A stretch of DNA of 64,000 nucleotides, from assembly GCA_949358305.1 (NCBI GenBank), contig OX442314.1, positions 2,359,087 to 2,423,086 of the forward strand. Reading direction: 5' to 3'. The stretch comes from Strigamia acuminata. Lineage: Eukaryota > Arthropoda > Chilopoda > Geophilomorpha > Linotaeniidae. The notes below the pieces were generated by a model that was given only the letters and a program-made list of their open reading frames with translations, was not told where the DNA came from and made no database searches. Below are positions 32,601-42,623 of the stretch, piece after piece. The translations under genes and the position numbers were made by a program. Every line of letters begins with the position of its first letter. Position 1 is the first letter of the stretch.

Positions 32601-35600
32601 CGCTGAAACACCCGCTTCAGTAACACAAGATGATCACGCTGGTTCAATGATGGCACCAACATATCATCTTGGTAAGGGCGTACCTCCTCTACTTCTCTAA
32701 ACTCTTCCTCAATGGTTCTTTGGAATTCTCCTGCAGCGGTGATGATCCCGAAAGGCATGCGTGTAACGCGAAATAGGCCCATGTGTGTATTGATGGCCAC
32801 CAAGTAGGACGACTCCTCGTCCAGCTCGCGTTGCTGATACGCTTGCTGGAGGTCCAGCTTGGAGAACACTACAGCATCGCCAATCGACGCCAAGATGTCA
32901 GGTATCTTTGGCAGCGGGTACGGGTGCGGATACAATGCCAAGTTGATGGTTGACCTGTAGTCCCCGCACAACCGTACTCCGCCGTCCTTCTTGGGAACGA
33001 TCACGAGGGGAGTTGCCCATCGACTGTATTAAATTGGCACTAACATGCCCTGACGTTGCAATTCTAAGATTGCCTCTTCAACTTTGCCTCGCAATGCCAT
33101 TGGCACTACTCTTGGCCTAAAAAATCTAGGTGGCACCGTAGTGTCGACTTCCAAATGAAGTGGAGGTCCGCGATAATGGCCCAAACCAGGCAGAAAAATG
33201 TCGTTGTACTCCAATAATAATTCCTCCAAATGTTTCTGTGTGGGGGGTTTATCCTCCGTCATGTGTACATTTGACTCCAATTGTGACGTTTGCTCACATG
33301 TTCGGCCTAATTTGTCCAACACATTCCTGCCAATCAGATTTGGCCCACCGTTTCCCACAACCAAAATCTTGGCTGGTATCGCCATCTTATTGTCCGTTAA
33401 AACTACGTTAATTCGACCAAAAACATGCACCTTCTGTCCAGTGTAGGTCCTCAAGGTATCATTGGTGGGCAATAACAACGGTGCCACGTCTCGGTCAGGC
33501 CAAATTTGGCCATATGACTCAAGTGTGATGAGAGTCTGCTCACTTCCGGTATCCACCAACATCTTAACCGGTTGACCATCAAGGCGAACTTCAATCTCGA
33601 TCGGTGGGACTTTATTGTCCCCGCTGGCGACCATAAACACATAATAGTCGTCTTCAGGCTGTTGGTATCGTCTGCTTTGATTAACGTGTTGTGTTTGTTG
33701 CTGCTGTTGTTGATGGTTTCCGTATTGCTGCTGTGCAAACTGTTGTCGTTCGAACTGTTGCTGGCGATGGTCCCAGGCCTGGTCAACGTTCTGGTACGGT
33801 TGACCACTGTATCCACCTGGGGCTTGGCTCAGCGGTTGTTGCTGTTGTTGTTGTGCTTGTTGTTGTTGCTGTTGATATGGTTGTTGTTGTTGATATTGTT
33901 GTTGTTGTTGATATTGCTGATATTGGGGCTGCTGTTGTGGAAAAAATTCCGACCTAGCCTCAGCTATCCAGTTCACCGGTACACGTCGTTGACTGAATGG
34001 GGTAAACTCTTCACGAGGGCGTTGTCCTCTCTCTTGTTGCTGGGCATGTTGCTGGGCCCTCATGCAGACCCTCGCCAGGTGTCCCACACCTCCGCATCGG
34101 TAGCATCTTGCCTCGATGAAAGGGCACGCGAGGCCCTTATGATCGCCACCACATCTCTTGCATTTTCCCGCAAGTTGAGCGATGGTCATCGCCGGGCGGC
34201 TCGCTGCGTTTCGCGCGCCCTGTGCAAACGGTTGTGCACGCGATCTTCCGCGTCCAAAATTTGTGGATTGTCGATTTGCAGCACCGGCGGGTTTAAACGG
34301 TTGGTCAGGGGTCTCCACCCTGTAGACATCTGACAACCCTATAGGCTGCACTTTGTCCGACTCAAGTGGGGTCACGTTAAGCGCTGTCTCTTTCTGCTTT
34401 TTGTACACGAGCTGCCCCTGCACAGCCGCTTCGGCGGCCAACGCCAGCTTGATGGCTTTAGCCAAGTCCAACGTCTCCTCTTCTAGAAGGCGCAACCGTA
34501 ATTTGTCGTTGTTTACACCAGTTATAAACTGGGTTAATATGGCCTCGTCATTTATCTCTTTCGACACGAATTTACACAATCGTGCTTGGGCTCGCAGGTC
34601 AGCCACGAACTTTGCTATCGTCTCGCCCGGTTGACGCTTAATTGCTGCCAGTTTAAATTTTTGCACGTGCGGCCTGGTGATCGCCTGGTAGTGCTCGGTT
34701 AGTTTCGCAATTATGTCGTCCAGAGTTGCTTTCTCTATAGTTTCCGGGTAGACGAGATCTTTTATCAAACCGTACATTTCTGTCCCTGCCACGGATGTAA
34801 GTAGCTGTCTCTGCTCTTTGTCCTTCACGTGATTAAGCACGCAGAAGTCTCTAAACTGGTGAATGTACTGCGCCCAAGCTTCCTCGGATTTTCCAGTAAA
34901 GGGAAGAATCGTGCCGAGTTGGTGCGGTGGTCGGTCCGTTTGAGCTTTTACCAAGGACGAGATCGCTGCTATCAAATCGGCTGTAGATACAGACGACGAC
35001 TGCGTTATCGCCGTCGTCGACGTCGTTTTTGTCGGATCCGTCATTCCGATCGCTAGAAACCAAAACACAGTGTCAGTTCCGAATATTAAACCACAAATCA
35101 ACGCCAATGATACATATCTTAACCAGCGTAGCTCATTTTGATGGCCCATGAGTTCGAATCCTCAATCCAATTCGTGTTGCCGTTTACTCGTCGCCAACTT
35201 GTCGTGTTCGTGAAGTAATTACCACTGATTTTGACATTCGAAATAAACACCATTTATTTGCATTTGAACCGTCTTTCACTGGTATCTTTTCAGACACAAT
35301 TTAATACATGTTTCGTTCGTTTTAATTTCGTTCGTTGTGTCGATTCTTTTTCTTATAATGGTATATTTTCATCGTGCTAGTGATCATTGTTTTTTTTGAA
35401 CAAACCGCAACGTTACATTGTTATTCGCGCATACATTTTGCCAATTAGCTTAATTAGATTTTACAGAAAATACACGGTGTTTTTATGGATGTGAAATGCG
35501 ACATAGTGTTCTTCACATTATGGTAAATTAAACCCAGAGTTGATAACCAATGTATTGTGAACACACTTACTTGCATTGGTATGGTTGTTGCTGTAGTTTA

Positions 35601-38600
35601 TTTGTGTAACATTTGTCTTCACATTCCAAAACTACTCGATCATTTGCAGCACATGGGCTTTTTGGAGTATTTACTCGAATCAACTAAAAAGAATAAACAT
35701 GTCAATACCAGTTGGTTTTGTACTTGCTACAAACATTACCGTTTGACGAGAAATGCCGATAACAATATCACGCCAGGTGGATAGGTAAAAAATGTATTTC
35801 GGCTGAAAGGATTGATTCTGCGGTTGAATGAAGCTCTGGAATAAATTTAATTTAATTAATCAACTGCTATGAAAACTGAAAACACAAAAATCCTACTGCT
35901 TGATACACTGTCCATTTTTGTTTGATAGCTCTTTTACGACGAAACCAGGAGGAACCATCAACTTCTGGAAGCTGTATGAAGGAATACTCTATACGAAATC
36001 GGTTAGCTGTAAAAAAATTTAGAAATGAGAGAAAAATAATAATTGTGTTTAGTATATGTCTCTACCTGGTTTATACCGATTGCAGATTCCAAATACTGTT
36101 GAGACACATTTCGTTTTATCCTATAAAAATAGTTCTTGTAAGTGAAAGTACATTGAAAAGCAATTCTAAACTTATCAATCCATCAATGTCTAAAAAGAGT
36201 GGACTAAAATAAAATCAGGATGACTTTTAATTTATCATCATATTGTAATTATGTGATTGCCCACATGGGCTTGGAACAAAACGCAGGGTACACCGAAATT
36301 GGGGTTCGTGGTAAAACCAAGTAACACAAAATTAATTTATTTTTTTAATAAAAAGTTTCACATTTCTATAAGATTTGTTATTATTGGACATTATTTAACA
36401 CATTTATATCCATGATAACATTGATTGTGAATCATTTTTTCCAAAAATATAATTTCTTTGTTTTTTTTAGATAAATCATTTCTCCTTTTTGGTTTTACAA
36501 AACCAGGAAGAGTTAAATAATCCGAAAAAAGAAGAGTCGCTTGGGTTTGAGAAACCCAACACTGATTTTTGTGCGCAGGGGGATTCAGAAGGAGAATGAA
36601 TTCCATTACTTGAAATATATGGATCAAATTGACTTAAAATTTTACTTGCACTTACTTTTGAAAATCTCTGCTTACACGCTGAAGAAGCATTCCATAATTT
36701 GAGTGGTTCGTTTGCAAATTTAGTTGACGAATGGAGTAAATCAACAAGCTGGTAACGACGAGGATGAATTTGCTGCTGCTTAGCTAACTTCTCTTTGGCT
36801 ATTCTTATTTCATTAGTATCTTCACAAAAGATAACGAATGGAAAATTAATTTTTTTGTCTCTCACGAGAATAATCGTTTTGACGAGTGGATAATCGAAAT
36901 AAGAATTAATCGAAATGTAAACTTGGTGAATTGAGATGAAAATGAGAATTAGTAACACTGCGTTTTCCAATTTATTCCTTTTCTCTGTCAGTTTCTGCTT
37001 TTTTGCTAGCATTGTTTCAATTTTCTCTCGCAACTTGGAATCTTTGTTTTTCATGTTTTTGTACTTGATGAAAGGCATTTTGCAGTAGTGGACAAATAAT
37101 TCAATGAGCGTTAAACAAGACATTCCGAAATAGAGTCCGATGTTTCCGCCAATGTCACACAGCAGAGAAATAATGTCGTAAGAAAGTCGTTCTTGCAAAG
37201 TACGAACGTAATTATTTGAAATAGAAATGTCGATAACACCCTCAGAATCAGATGATTGATAACTGTAAACGCTGAGTTGTGTTTCCTCACATACGTCATG
37301 ACATTTGCACTTCTTCGAACCAAAATACCATCTGCTTCGTTGTTTCAGCAGATAAGTGTTATTGCATTCTGGTAGGCTTCTTGCATCATAAAATGGATAC
37401 CTGAAATCGAAATGAAGATTCACTGCAGTGCTTTAATTAACTATTGTGATAAAAGAATAAAGCTGTTTTGACGTAGAATTACGTTCCAAGAGGAAATATA
37501 AACCAGCGCAAGTATTGGAAATTGAACTCCAATTGTTGGCAAATCTCACAACCCAAACCTATAACCACAAGCTTACAAGCAAATCTCACAAACATTTCCC
37601 ATCAAGAGATGGTGCTTAAACAACAATTTATCAACAACATAACCAATGTGCACTGGCTATTTCTTACTTCTTTTACCAGAGACTGATACTAACAACAAAC
37701 ACACCAACCAACTGTAGTGTTTGTTTAGATATGGTTTGTTCTGTTATTGACACTAGTCAGCGCTAGTGGTCTGTAGAGTTGTAATTGGATGATGAGATAT
37801 CGAGAGGGATTAAGATGGCGACCAAATGAAATGTTAATGTGTTTCAACATTTAATACTGTGGTAGACACAACATCAAAGGATATACAACACCAACGGCAG
37901 CAACAACTCCTAGAGCCACTCCTGCCGGGATGTAGTTCTACGTTGTGGCATAGTAACCACTATGCCCCTCTGTAATTTTTTTTTAGCTTTATCAATGCCT
38001 AAATAAACAGTCATTGTGCATCTTTTTATAAATTAAGAGCAATAAAATAATTGTGATTTTTTTTTAAAAATTAAAACTGTACCGGCAATTAATTTTTTTC
38101 AGCATACAAGGAAGCAAACAGCCATGTAAATTGTTATCGCAAGGATTTTGCTTAGTATTGATGAAACGATACTGCAAGACAAGTGCTAAAATTAAATAAT
38201 CGCAGATGCGTAGACTATTACATGTTAGATTTAATTTAATTCAATTTAATTTGACAAAAATTTGACAAAAATTTGTCACAAATTTGACAAAAATTTGTCA
38301 CAAATTTGACAAAAATTTGTCACAAATTTGACAAAAATTTGTCACAAATTTGACAAAAATTTGTCACAAATTTGACAAAAATTTGTCACAAATTTGACAA
38401 AGATTTGTCAAAAATTTGACAAAAATTTGTCAGAATAACTTGGAATAGACACGTTCAAAGTTTCAGTTTTTTACCGTTTCTATCATCCAAAACTCGCAAA
38501 ATCAAAAACCATGCTGGAGTTGTTTTAAAAAGGTTTACGCAAGGTTTTGGTTTTTACAAATTCAAAATGGCCGTTCTGATAGTTAGGTCGAAAGGTCAAA

Positions 38601-40745
38601 CTTTCAAGTGTCATAAATAAATACGTTCATGCGAAGCATCCATCTCTCAAAATGAGATGAAATGCTAAATTGTGTTCAAATAAGGGGCCCACAACCGCAA
38701 TTTGTCAGTTGAATGGAAAAAAGAGAATTTTTTCTGCACCATGTTCTCGTACGACCAAGATGCAAAAACGACACAACAAAAGCGCTTGAAAATGAACTTA
38801 TTCATAGTTAGGACCGTTTTTGCATACGTACTGCTTTGGCTGTTTATGTAAACGGTTAAACGGTATAAACAGAAACATAGGTGCATTCAAATTTGAACAC
38901 ACCTATTGTGATATTTGCTAAAAGTCTTGAAAATCTTTACTTGTTGAACATAAACGTTAAATATTTGTTTTAATTTCAGATACAATTGAATGTCAGGAGC
39001 GCTGAATGCATCGTGATAAGTTACTGGTAAAGGATGTATCAATATCTGAAATATAAGAGAACATGTGGACCAATTATTTAAACTAAGCTGAATTTATAAA
39101 CATTTAACGTAGCAGTTGCTTTGGAAATGGTTTGAAAGAGATGCAATTATCCACAGCCAACACATCCTCAAATCCCGTCCACAGGCCAGGATTTTTTGTG
39201 GGCCTAACGTTTGCACACAGCCGAGCGTGCTCACTACTGTAAATTTCTGTTTCAGTTTTTGGACAGAAAATTCAGTTTTGAACCAAAAATTCATTTTTGA
39301 ACCGTAAATTCATTTTTTGAATCGAAAATTCATTTTTTAAACCGAAAATTCATTTTTTTGAACTAAAAATTCATTTTTTGAACCGAAAATTCATTTTTTG
39401 AACTAAAATTTCAGTTTTTGATCCAAAAACTTGAAATTTTATGCTGTGTCAAATTTAGCACGAATCTTGGGCCCAATTAGGTCTAGGTTCCCAGGCTAGA
39501 GCCCTTACATGCCACTTTGCCAGCTCTCTTCTTGTGGGGACCATGCATTTATCCAGGGATCAATGCAGAATAAGAAATGAGCTTATGTCAGCCACAAGCA
39601 TTGTGGCTGCTCAAAGTGAGTCAATTGTTAGTTGGAGCACTCTAATGTCATTAGCGCCTTAAAATGAACAAGGTACTGTGATTTTTTTCTATTTACTTGA
39701 GTATAGCTGTAGTAAATTGCCAAATGACCAATGAGAATCAGCAGATCCTCTTGGCGATGGCGAATAGTTTACAGAGTACTAGCTACTAGACTAAAATTGT
39801 GGAATTTTAACGTAGGTGCATTCAGTTAAACATATTTTGTTGTTTAAATGTCGTGCATGTGTGCACTGCAACTCAACCGACTAAATCGACAATTAATGTT
39901 TGAGTTAAATCAACACAAGCAATTTTAACAGTTTATGTTGTTTAAAATGTTGTTTAGTCAAGATTACTTTAAGAATGCAACAGTTATAAACATACCGGTA
40001 GAAAATATTTTTTGCATATTTCTGGTAATTTTATTTTGATAACCATTTTGTACTTAGAATTTCCATATGGGAACCGCAATGCTAAACAAAAATGAATTCT
40101 CAAATAATGAATGTGTCGTTTTTGTTGATGTTTTTTACTTACGGCTTGAAACTTGAGCACCAGGACGCCAAATATGATCGTAATTTTGAATTGTCAGGTT
40201 AATGCGTAATTTTCCCTGAAAAAAATTGCTTATTAATTGTAATAAATTATGTAGCGCAGCTTTACCATTGCATAGTGCGCCTCAGTTATGTAGCTGGGTA
40301 CACTCAGATATTTTATAATGTCAGTGAAGTTATAATGTTCTCGGTTGTAGCGATTTGAACCATCACAAATTTTGATTTTCTCTTTACTGCCACGCATTTT
40401 TGCATCAAAATTGAACATCTCTTGTGTATTTGTTGGGTAAATATAAACATATGGGAAAACACTGTGAGCTGTTTCAATGAAGTGTGCATCAACTGCTGTT
40501 GGTTCATCCAGGTAATGCAATATTCGATCCGTAGTTTGGTAAACGCACATTGCCAAATTGACAGCAAGTAATATGACAAACAGATACATAGTTTTCTTTT
40601 TCTTTTTTGAAACGTTTTTCAGAGATTTGATGAATTCTGGTATCTCCGATTGCTCCGCCATGAGAGTGCCAACAATGTGTTGCATTTTTCTTTTTCTGAG
40701 TTGTTGAAGTACTCCAAACCTTTGATATGGTTTGTGGTTGTCCAT
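29272..40745 (-). CDS. tandem (two-subunit) DEG/ENaC-like channel gene B
   Basis: Paralogue of gene A, in inverted tail-to-tail orientation. Exons placed: 40745-40266 (ATG, TM1, start of extracellular domain), 40215-40143, 40081-39996, 37400-36656 (TM2 plus second TM1), 36121-36067, one from 36006 (end uncertain), 35802-35740, 35683-35571 and 29614-29272 (last TM2, stop). Sizes and phases mirror gene A; for example, the second exon is 73 nt in both. The first exon shows the TM1 helix, then YQTTDRILHYLDEPT and FPYVYIYPTN as in the family. The counterparts of gene A exons 8504-8605 and 8953-9041 should lie between 39995 and 37401 and were not found. The last intron contains the Ty3 element. The gene could be functional, but that depends on the missing exons. 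Confidence 0.85.
29674..29871. mobile_element. MITE family A-like short copy
   Basis: Long terminal inverted repeats (TACTCTGACCCATCATAAGA and its complement TCTTATGATGGGTCAGAGTA) bound 198 bp in the last intron of gene B. Confidence 0.82.
30067..30370 (-). repeat. Ty3 element 3' LTR (304 bp)
   Basis: Starts TGTCGTGTTCGTGAAG and ends GAAATGCGACA. Near-identical to 35200-35503. Confidence 0.93.
30389..33028 (-). CDS. Ty3 RT-RNase H-integrase part, in frame after a TAA
   Basis: It continues in the same frame immediately after the TAA at 33029-33031, starting YSRWATPLV. The RT has KKDGGVRLCGDYRSTIN, the active-site YQDDMLV and LDLQQAYQQ. RNase H has LAADASPVGVGAVLAH and ITDHKPLLG. Integrase has the HHCC region (HPGVVAMKRLARVTYWWPKI, CDNCQ) and D, D, E positions (HLDFADL, VTDNGPPF, VERAVQTFK). 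All sites appear intact, so the single stop is the only visible defect in the polyprotein. Confidence 0.92.
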   Translation of the reverse strand, partial: YSRWATPLVIVPKKDGGVRLCGDYRSTINLALYPHPYPLPKIPDILASIGDAVVFSKLDLQQAYQQRELDEESSYLVAINTHMGLFRVTRMPFGIITAAGEFQRTIEEEFREVEEVRPYQDDMLVPSLNQRDHLVLLKRVFQRFRDIGLRLNKPKCILMVGILDFLGFRISGAGIAPLPTKVLAITAAPSPTNVHELRAFLGLITFYAMFLPNMATTLTPLYNLLQKGATWTWSSAHDKAFALVKSELVSPKLLMLFNPKHQITLAADASPVGVGAVLAHRVDGQERPVAYASRTMTQTERNYSQLDREALSVIFGVKRFIMYLMGFSFVIITDHKPLLGLFGRKKPIPEVVPLRMLRWMLFLSSFDYQIEYRKGVEHLNADALSRLPLQPATSAPSEVFERQELLFMNLTESPITWTELNDESCRDIAISRAIDLLRSGAATEMENGEVVKLLTISDQLTVQDCVLLRGHRIVVPSSLRQRALQQLHLGHPGVVAMKRLARVTYWWPKIDFSIEHHVASCDNCQRVRALPPKERPVPWPTPVRPWSRLHLDFADLDQEKFLILVDAGTNWIEAARMTTTTATAVTLQAMRWFATFGLPDLVVTDNGPPFRSDELRRFYEANGIRQKFSPPYHAQSNGPVERAVQTFKNGMRKYESGTSLARMMRFLFHQHTTPSANTGLTPAQRMFSWEVKTHLTTQRSDHAYVMQATKPVREFEPDDLVWSFSPLGKWEEGVVVEKLGDVRYLIKIMATDVENIKHVNHLRRRFIRQRPDNFPIVVTRTTLPKASLPHSPSMMVEAPPSNTKQTLERLDRLAARITQPVDAMPGASAAQPEAQDQYGTTWQDGVRRSKRHLGVKPYRPYPASTTASWRRKTKKGNRD
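33029..35044 (-). CDS. Ty3 Gag-protease part
   Basis: I choose ATG 35044 as the likely start; the frame is open to another ATG at 35149. A capsid-like Gag region (about residues 40-210, with the AWAQYIHQFRDFC-type helix) is followed by two zinc knuckles (CKRCGGDHKGLAC and CYRCGGVGHLARVC). A long Gln-rich, low-complexity stretch comes next (CAA/CAG and TTG/CTG runs on the other strand), then an aspartic protease with LVDTGSEQTLIT. It ends at a TAA in the linker just before RT. Confidence 0.92.
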   Translation of the reverse strand: MTDPTKTTSTTAITQSSSVSTADLIAAISSLVKAQTDRPPHQLGTILPFTGKSEEAWAQYIHQFRDFCVLNHVKDKEQRQLLTSVAGTEMYGLIKDLVYPETIEKATLDDIIAKLTEHYQAITRPHVQKFKLAAIKRQPGETIAKFVADLRAQARLCKFVSKEINDEAILTQFITGVNNDKLRLRLLEEETLDLAKAIKLALAAEAAVQGQLVYKKQKETALNVTPLESDKVQPIGLSDVYRVETPDQPFKPAGAANRQSTNFGRGRSRAQPFAQGARNAASRPAMTIAQLAGKCKRCGGDHKGLACPFIEARCYRCGGVGHLARVCMRAQQHAQQQERGQRPREEFTPFSQRRVPVNWIAEARSEFFPQQQPQYQQYQQQQQYQQQQPYQQQQQQAQQQQQQPLSQAPGGYSGQPYQNVDQAWDHRQQQFERQQFAQQQYGNHQQQQQQTQHVNQSRRYQQPEDDYYVFMVASGDNKVPPIEIEVRLDGQPVKMLVDTGSEQTLITLESYGQIWPDRDVAPLLLPTNDTLRTYTGQKVHVFGRINVVLTDNKMAIPAKILVVGNGGPNLIGRNVLDKLGRTCEQTSQLESNVHMTEDKPPTQKHLEELLLEYNDIFLPGLGHYRGPPLHLEVDTTVPPRFFRPRVVPMALRGKVEEAILELQRQGMLVPI
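35200..35503 (-). repeat. Ty3 element 5' LTR (304 bp)
   Basis: Upstream LTR of the minus-strand element, followed by the duplication TAGTG. Confidence 0.93.
36656..37400 (-). CDS. fusion exon of gene B: TM2 of subunit 1 joined to TM1 of subunit 2
   Basis: This open exon of 248 codons runs from acceptor ATTTCAG to donor GTAAGT. It encodes YPFYDARSLPECNN, CKCHDVCEETQLS, the TM2 core LLCDIGGNIGLYFGMSCLTL (identical over this stretch to gene A) and a basic, charged linker (KLREKIETMLAKKQ...). A second TM1 follows, with YFDYPLVKTIILVRDKKINF and PFVIFC. It ends in SSTKFANEPLKLWNAS, matching gene A. The independent conservation of this arrangement in two diverged genes argues against a mis-spliced or artefactual fusion. 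Confidence 0.9.
38255..38430. repeat. 22-bp palindromic minisatellite
   Basis: Tandem copies of AATTTGACAAAAATTTGTCA plus two bases. Each unit contains the near-palindrome TTTGACAAAAATTTGTCA. Confidence 0.92.
38440..38900. mobile_element. MITE-like element family C
   Basis: Left end CACGTTCAAAGTTTCAG and right end GTGCATTCAAATTTGAAC are inverted. The interior (AACTTTCAAG..., GCTAAATTGTGTTCAAATAA, CACAACCGCAATTTG) is shared with 51955-52282. Confidence 0.65.
39240..39420. repeat. 20/21-bp minisatellite
   Basis: Copies of AACCGAAAATTCATTTTTTG with variants. Confidence 0.85.
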
Positions 40746-41130
40746 TTTGTATGGATATTGTTAACTAAAATAGAACAATTGTATACTATTAAATCCAATA
40801 TCCAGTTTTCAAAGTCAGTTTTGTAAAATTCGAGTATTAAGAACGTTGCAACCGCAACACTAAATGAAATATTGTTATTACTACCGTACTATCACAGCTA
40901 AGATCTAAATGTTTGTTCAATATCTGGCAAAATTGGAAAACGTCTGAGTCACTAATACTTGATATTTGCATTATTTATTGATAAACTTAAACAAACTCAC
41001 AACCTTTTCCTACTAAATGTAATAGAAAAAGCAATTGCCACAATGCAAATATGTGACTAACAGATGTTTTATCAATCACGCGAGGAAAGAAATTAAATTA
41101 GAGGTGTAGTTGACAGATTCAATAATTTAT
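40746..41130. other. upstream of gene B, nothing recognised
   Basis: AT-rich sequence 5' of the gene B start codon. The promoter is presumably here, but I see no clear motif. Confidence 0.4.
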
Positions 41131-42572
41131 CTAAACACGATTAAAAATAAAAAGCTTGTTCAAAGAGAAACGGTAACTACAACATTCATAACTCAAACTA
41201 TTCTTTAGACATAGCTCGAACTGACAGTACAGTACAAGACTTTGTGGTACATCCTCGCTCCACTTAACTTCATATGCAATGGATGTACAAAATTGCGTCA
41301 AACGTTTGGCTGAATTGGACAACTTCGGAGAAGAAAACTACAAAACATTGTTGGCACGGTCATAATTAAATTAACAAAATATATTTTTTATAAGTCATAA
41401 CATAGTCAATAGTATTGTTTTCTTAGGCAATTTTATCTACATCATAACTCAATTCATAACTCAATTCTGATAAGATCTCATAAGATTTTTCTAACTGTTA
41501 AAACGCGTGGTGGATGGAAGCAAAGTGATGAGAAAACGTGATGCTGCCGGGTGTTACTAAAACCCGATATAACATTTAATTTCGCGCCATCTGTTGGTAG
41601 AAATAGATGGGGCAATGAGATGACCGTTTGGCCGACGGAAGTGGAAACCGAGCGGATTGCACGCTGGGAAATATTGGTGGCAGCGCCATCGTGCGATAAA
41701 ATGCACACTCAACTTTCAATAACAAACACGCTACCGTACTGTTAAAAATAATAGAAAAATAATATCGTTTCAAGAAATGACAAATTCTACATGTCAATCC
41801 AATCAATGTTTTTATGGTGACATAAAAATGCGGTTAGCGTCATTTCAATTAACATTCCTGCACTTTCCTCCACTTAATAAATGCGCACGACTTTGCATTA
41901 ACGAATTGCCAGAAATTTCGTTCTGGTTTTCGTTTTTCGCGTCGTTTTGCGCGCACAGCAGCAGTCAAAATCTTCGTGGTCCAGCCGAATCCCACTTCCG
42001 TGACCCCTCCATCGCCAATCGCGGCACCTTTAATTCCATCCCATTCGAGCGCCGAATAAACTCTTTCTTCCGCGATCATTTGAGCCAGAAAACCACCCGA
42101 TTTCTTCCTCTCGTCGTAGTCTTTGCACATCGATTTCCACTTACTTACGAATCTCTTCTGGACAAACCTTGCCACCATCATCTCACAGCTTCGTTTAACT
42201 GCCGAGAGGTGGCGCGCCACTCAAATCGAGGCTTAAACGTTGAAAACGATGATAGTTTGGTGGAAAGTTCGTCGTTTGTTGCTATTCACCGTCCCGTACA
42301 TTGCCTCCAGACCACCACTGGATCGTATCAGTCATTTTAAAATATCGCAATATGACCCGTTTTGTGCAATCATATCTATGCCGGCATATTCTCATGGCCA
42401 AACATGTTAGCAATCCAATGAAAACTATTGTCTGCGCACTTGGTCTGCGCATGTGCAGCAGCAACACCAGCACCGAACTGATGACGTAGTCATCCAGCCA
42501 ACAATCATCAATATTATTATTTTCTTCTAAAAATTTCCAATTCGTTAATGGATTCACAAAATTTGTTAGCAA
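41131..42572 (-). other. unrecognised minus-strand open frames
   Basis: Three minus-strand frames (42572-42282, 42220-41849, 41322-41131) are longer than chance suggests. The first includes a hydrophobic helix-like stretch (VISSVLVLLLHM, TIVFIGLLTCLA) and ends near a GT donor. The second starts near a CAG acceptor and is rich in Lys, Arg and Trp. They could be exons of a small membrane protein gene divergent from the FAM194-domain gene. I do not recognise a family and cannot confirm the splicing. Confidence 0.3.
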
Positions 42573-42623
42573 ACAAACAGTAATTAATTAATGGATGAAA
42601 ATTAATCAATTCTTACTGCTACA

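Larger units (their letters stand above)
30067..35503 (-). mobile_element. Ty3-type LTR retrotransposon in the last intron of gene B
   Basis: 304-bp LTRs (TGTCG...CGACA) lie at 30067-30370 and 35200-35503, with one visible difference (C at 30359 against T at 35492). The target duplication TAGTG lies at 30062-30066 and 35504-35508. Two minus-strand frames in the same phase cover gag-protease and RT-RNase H-integrase. The putative primer site TGGCGACGAG begins three bases inside the 5' LTR, and a short purine-rich tract precedes the 3' LTR. The insertion is 68 bp downstream of an exon donor of gene B. Confidence 0.95.
37424..39995. other. long intron of channel gene B
   Basis: This interval contains a 22-bp tandem array, a MITE-like element and a further 20-bp array. 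Two expected short exons of gene B should be here, but I could not find them. No other gene is seen. Confidence 0.5.

Noticed and set aside
33572-34333. Leucine-rich 253-codon plus-strand frame
   Set aside because: Antisense of the Gln-rich segment and zinc knuckles of the Ty3 Gag.
35130-35165. tRNA-like B-box GTTCGAATCC near the Ty3 start
   Set aside because: No full cloverleaf could be folded around it and the spacing to any A-box is too short.
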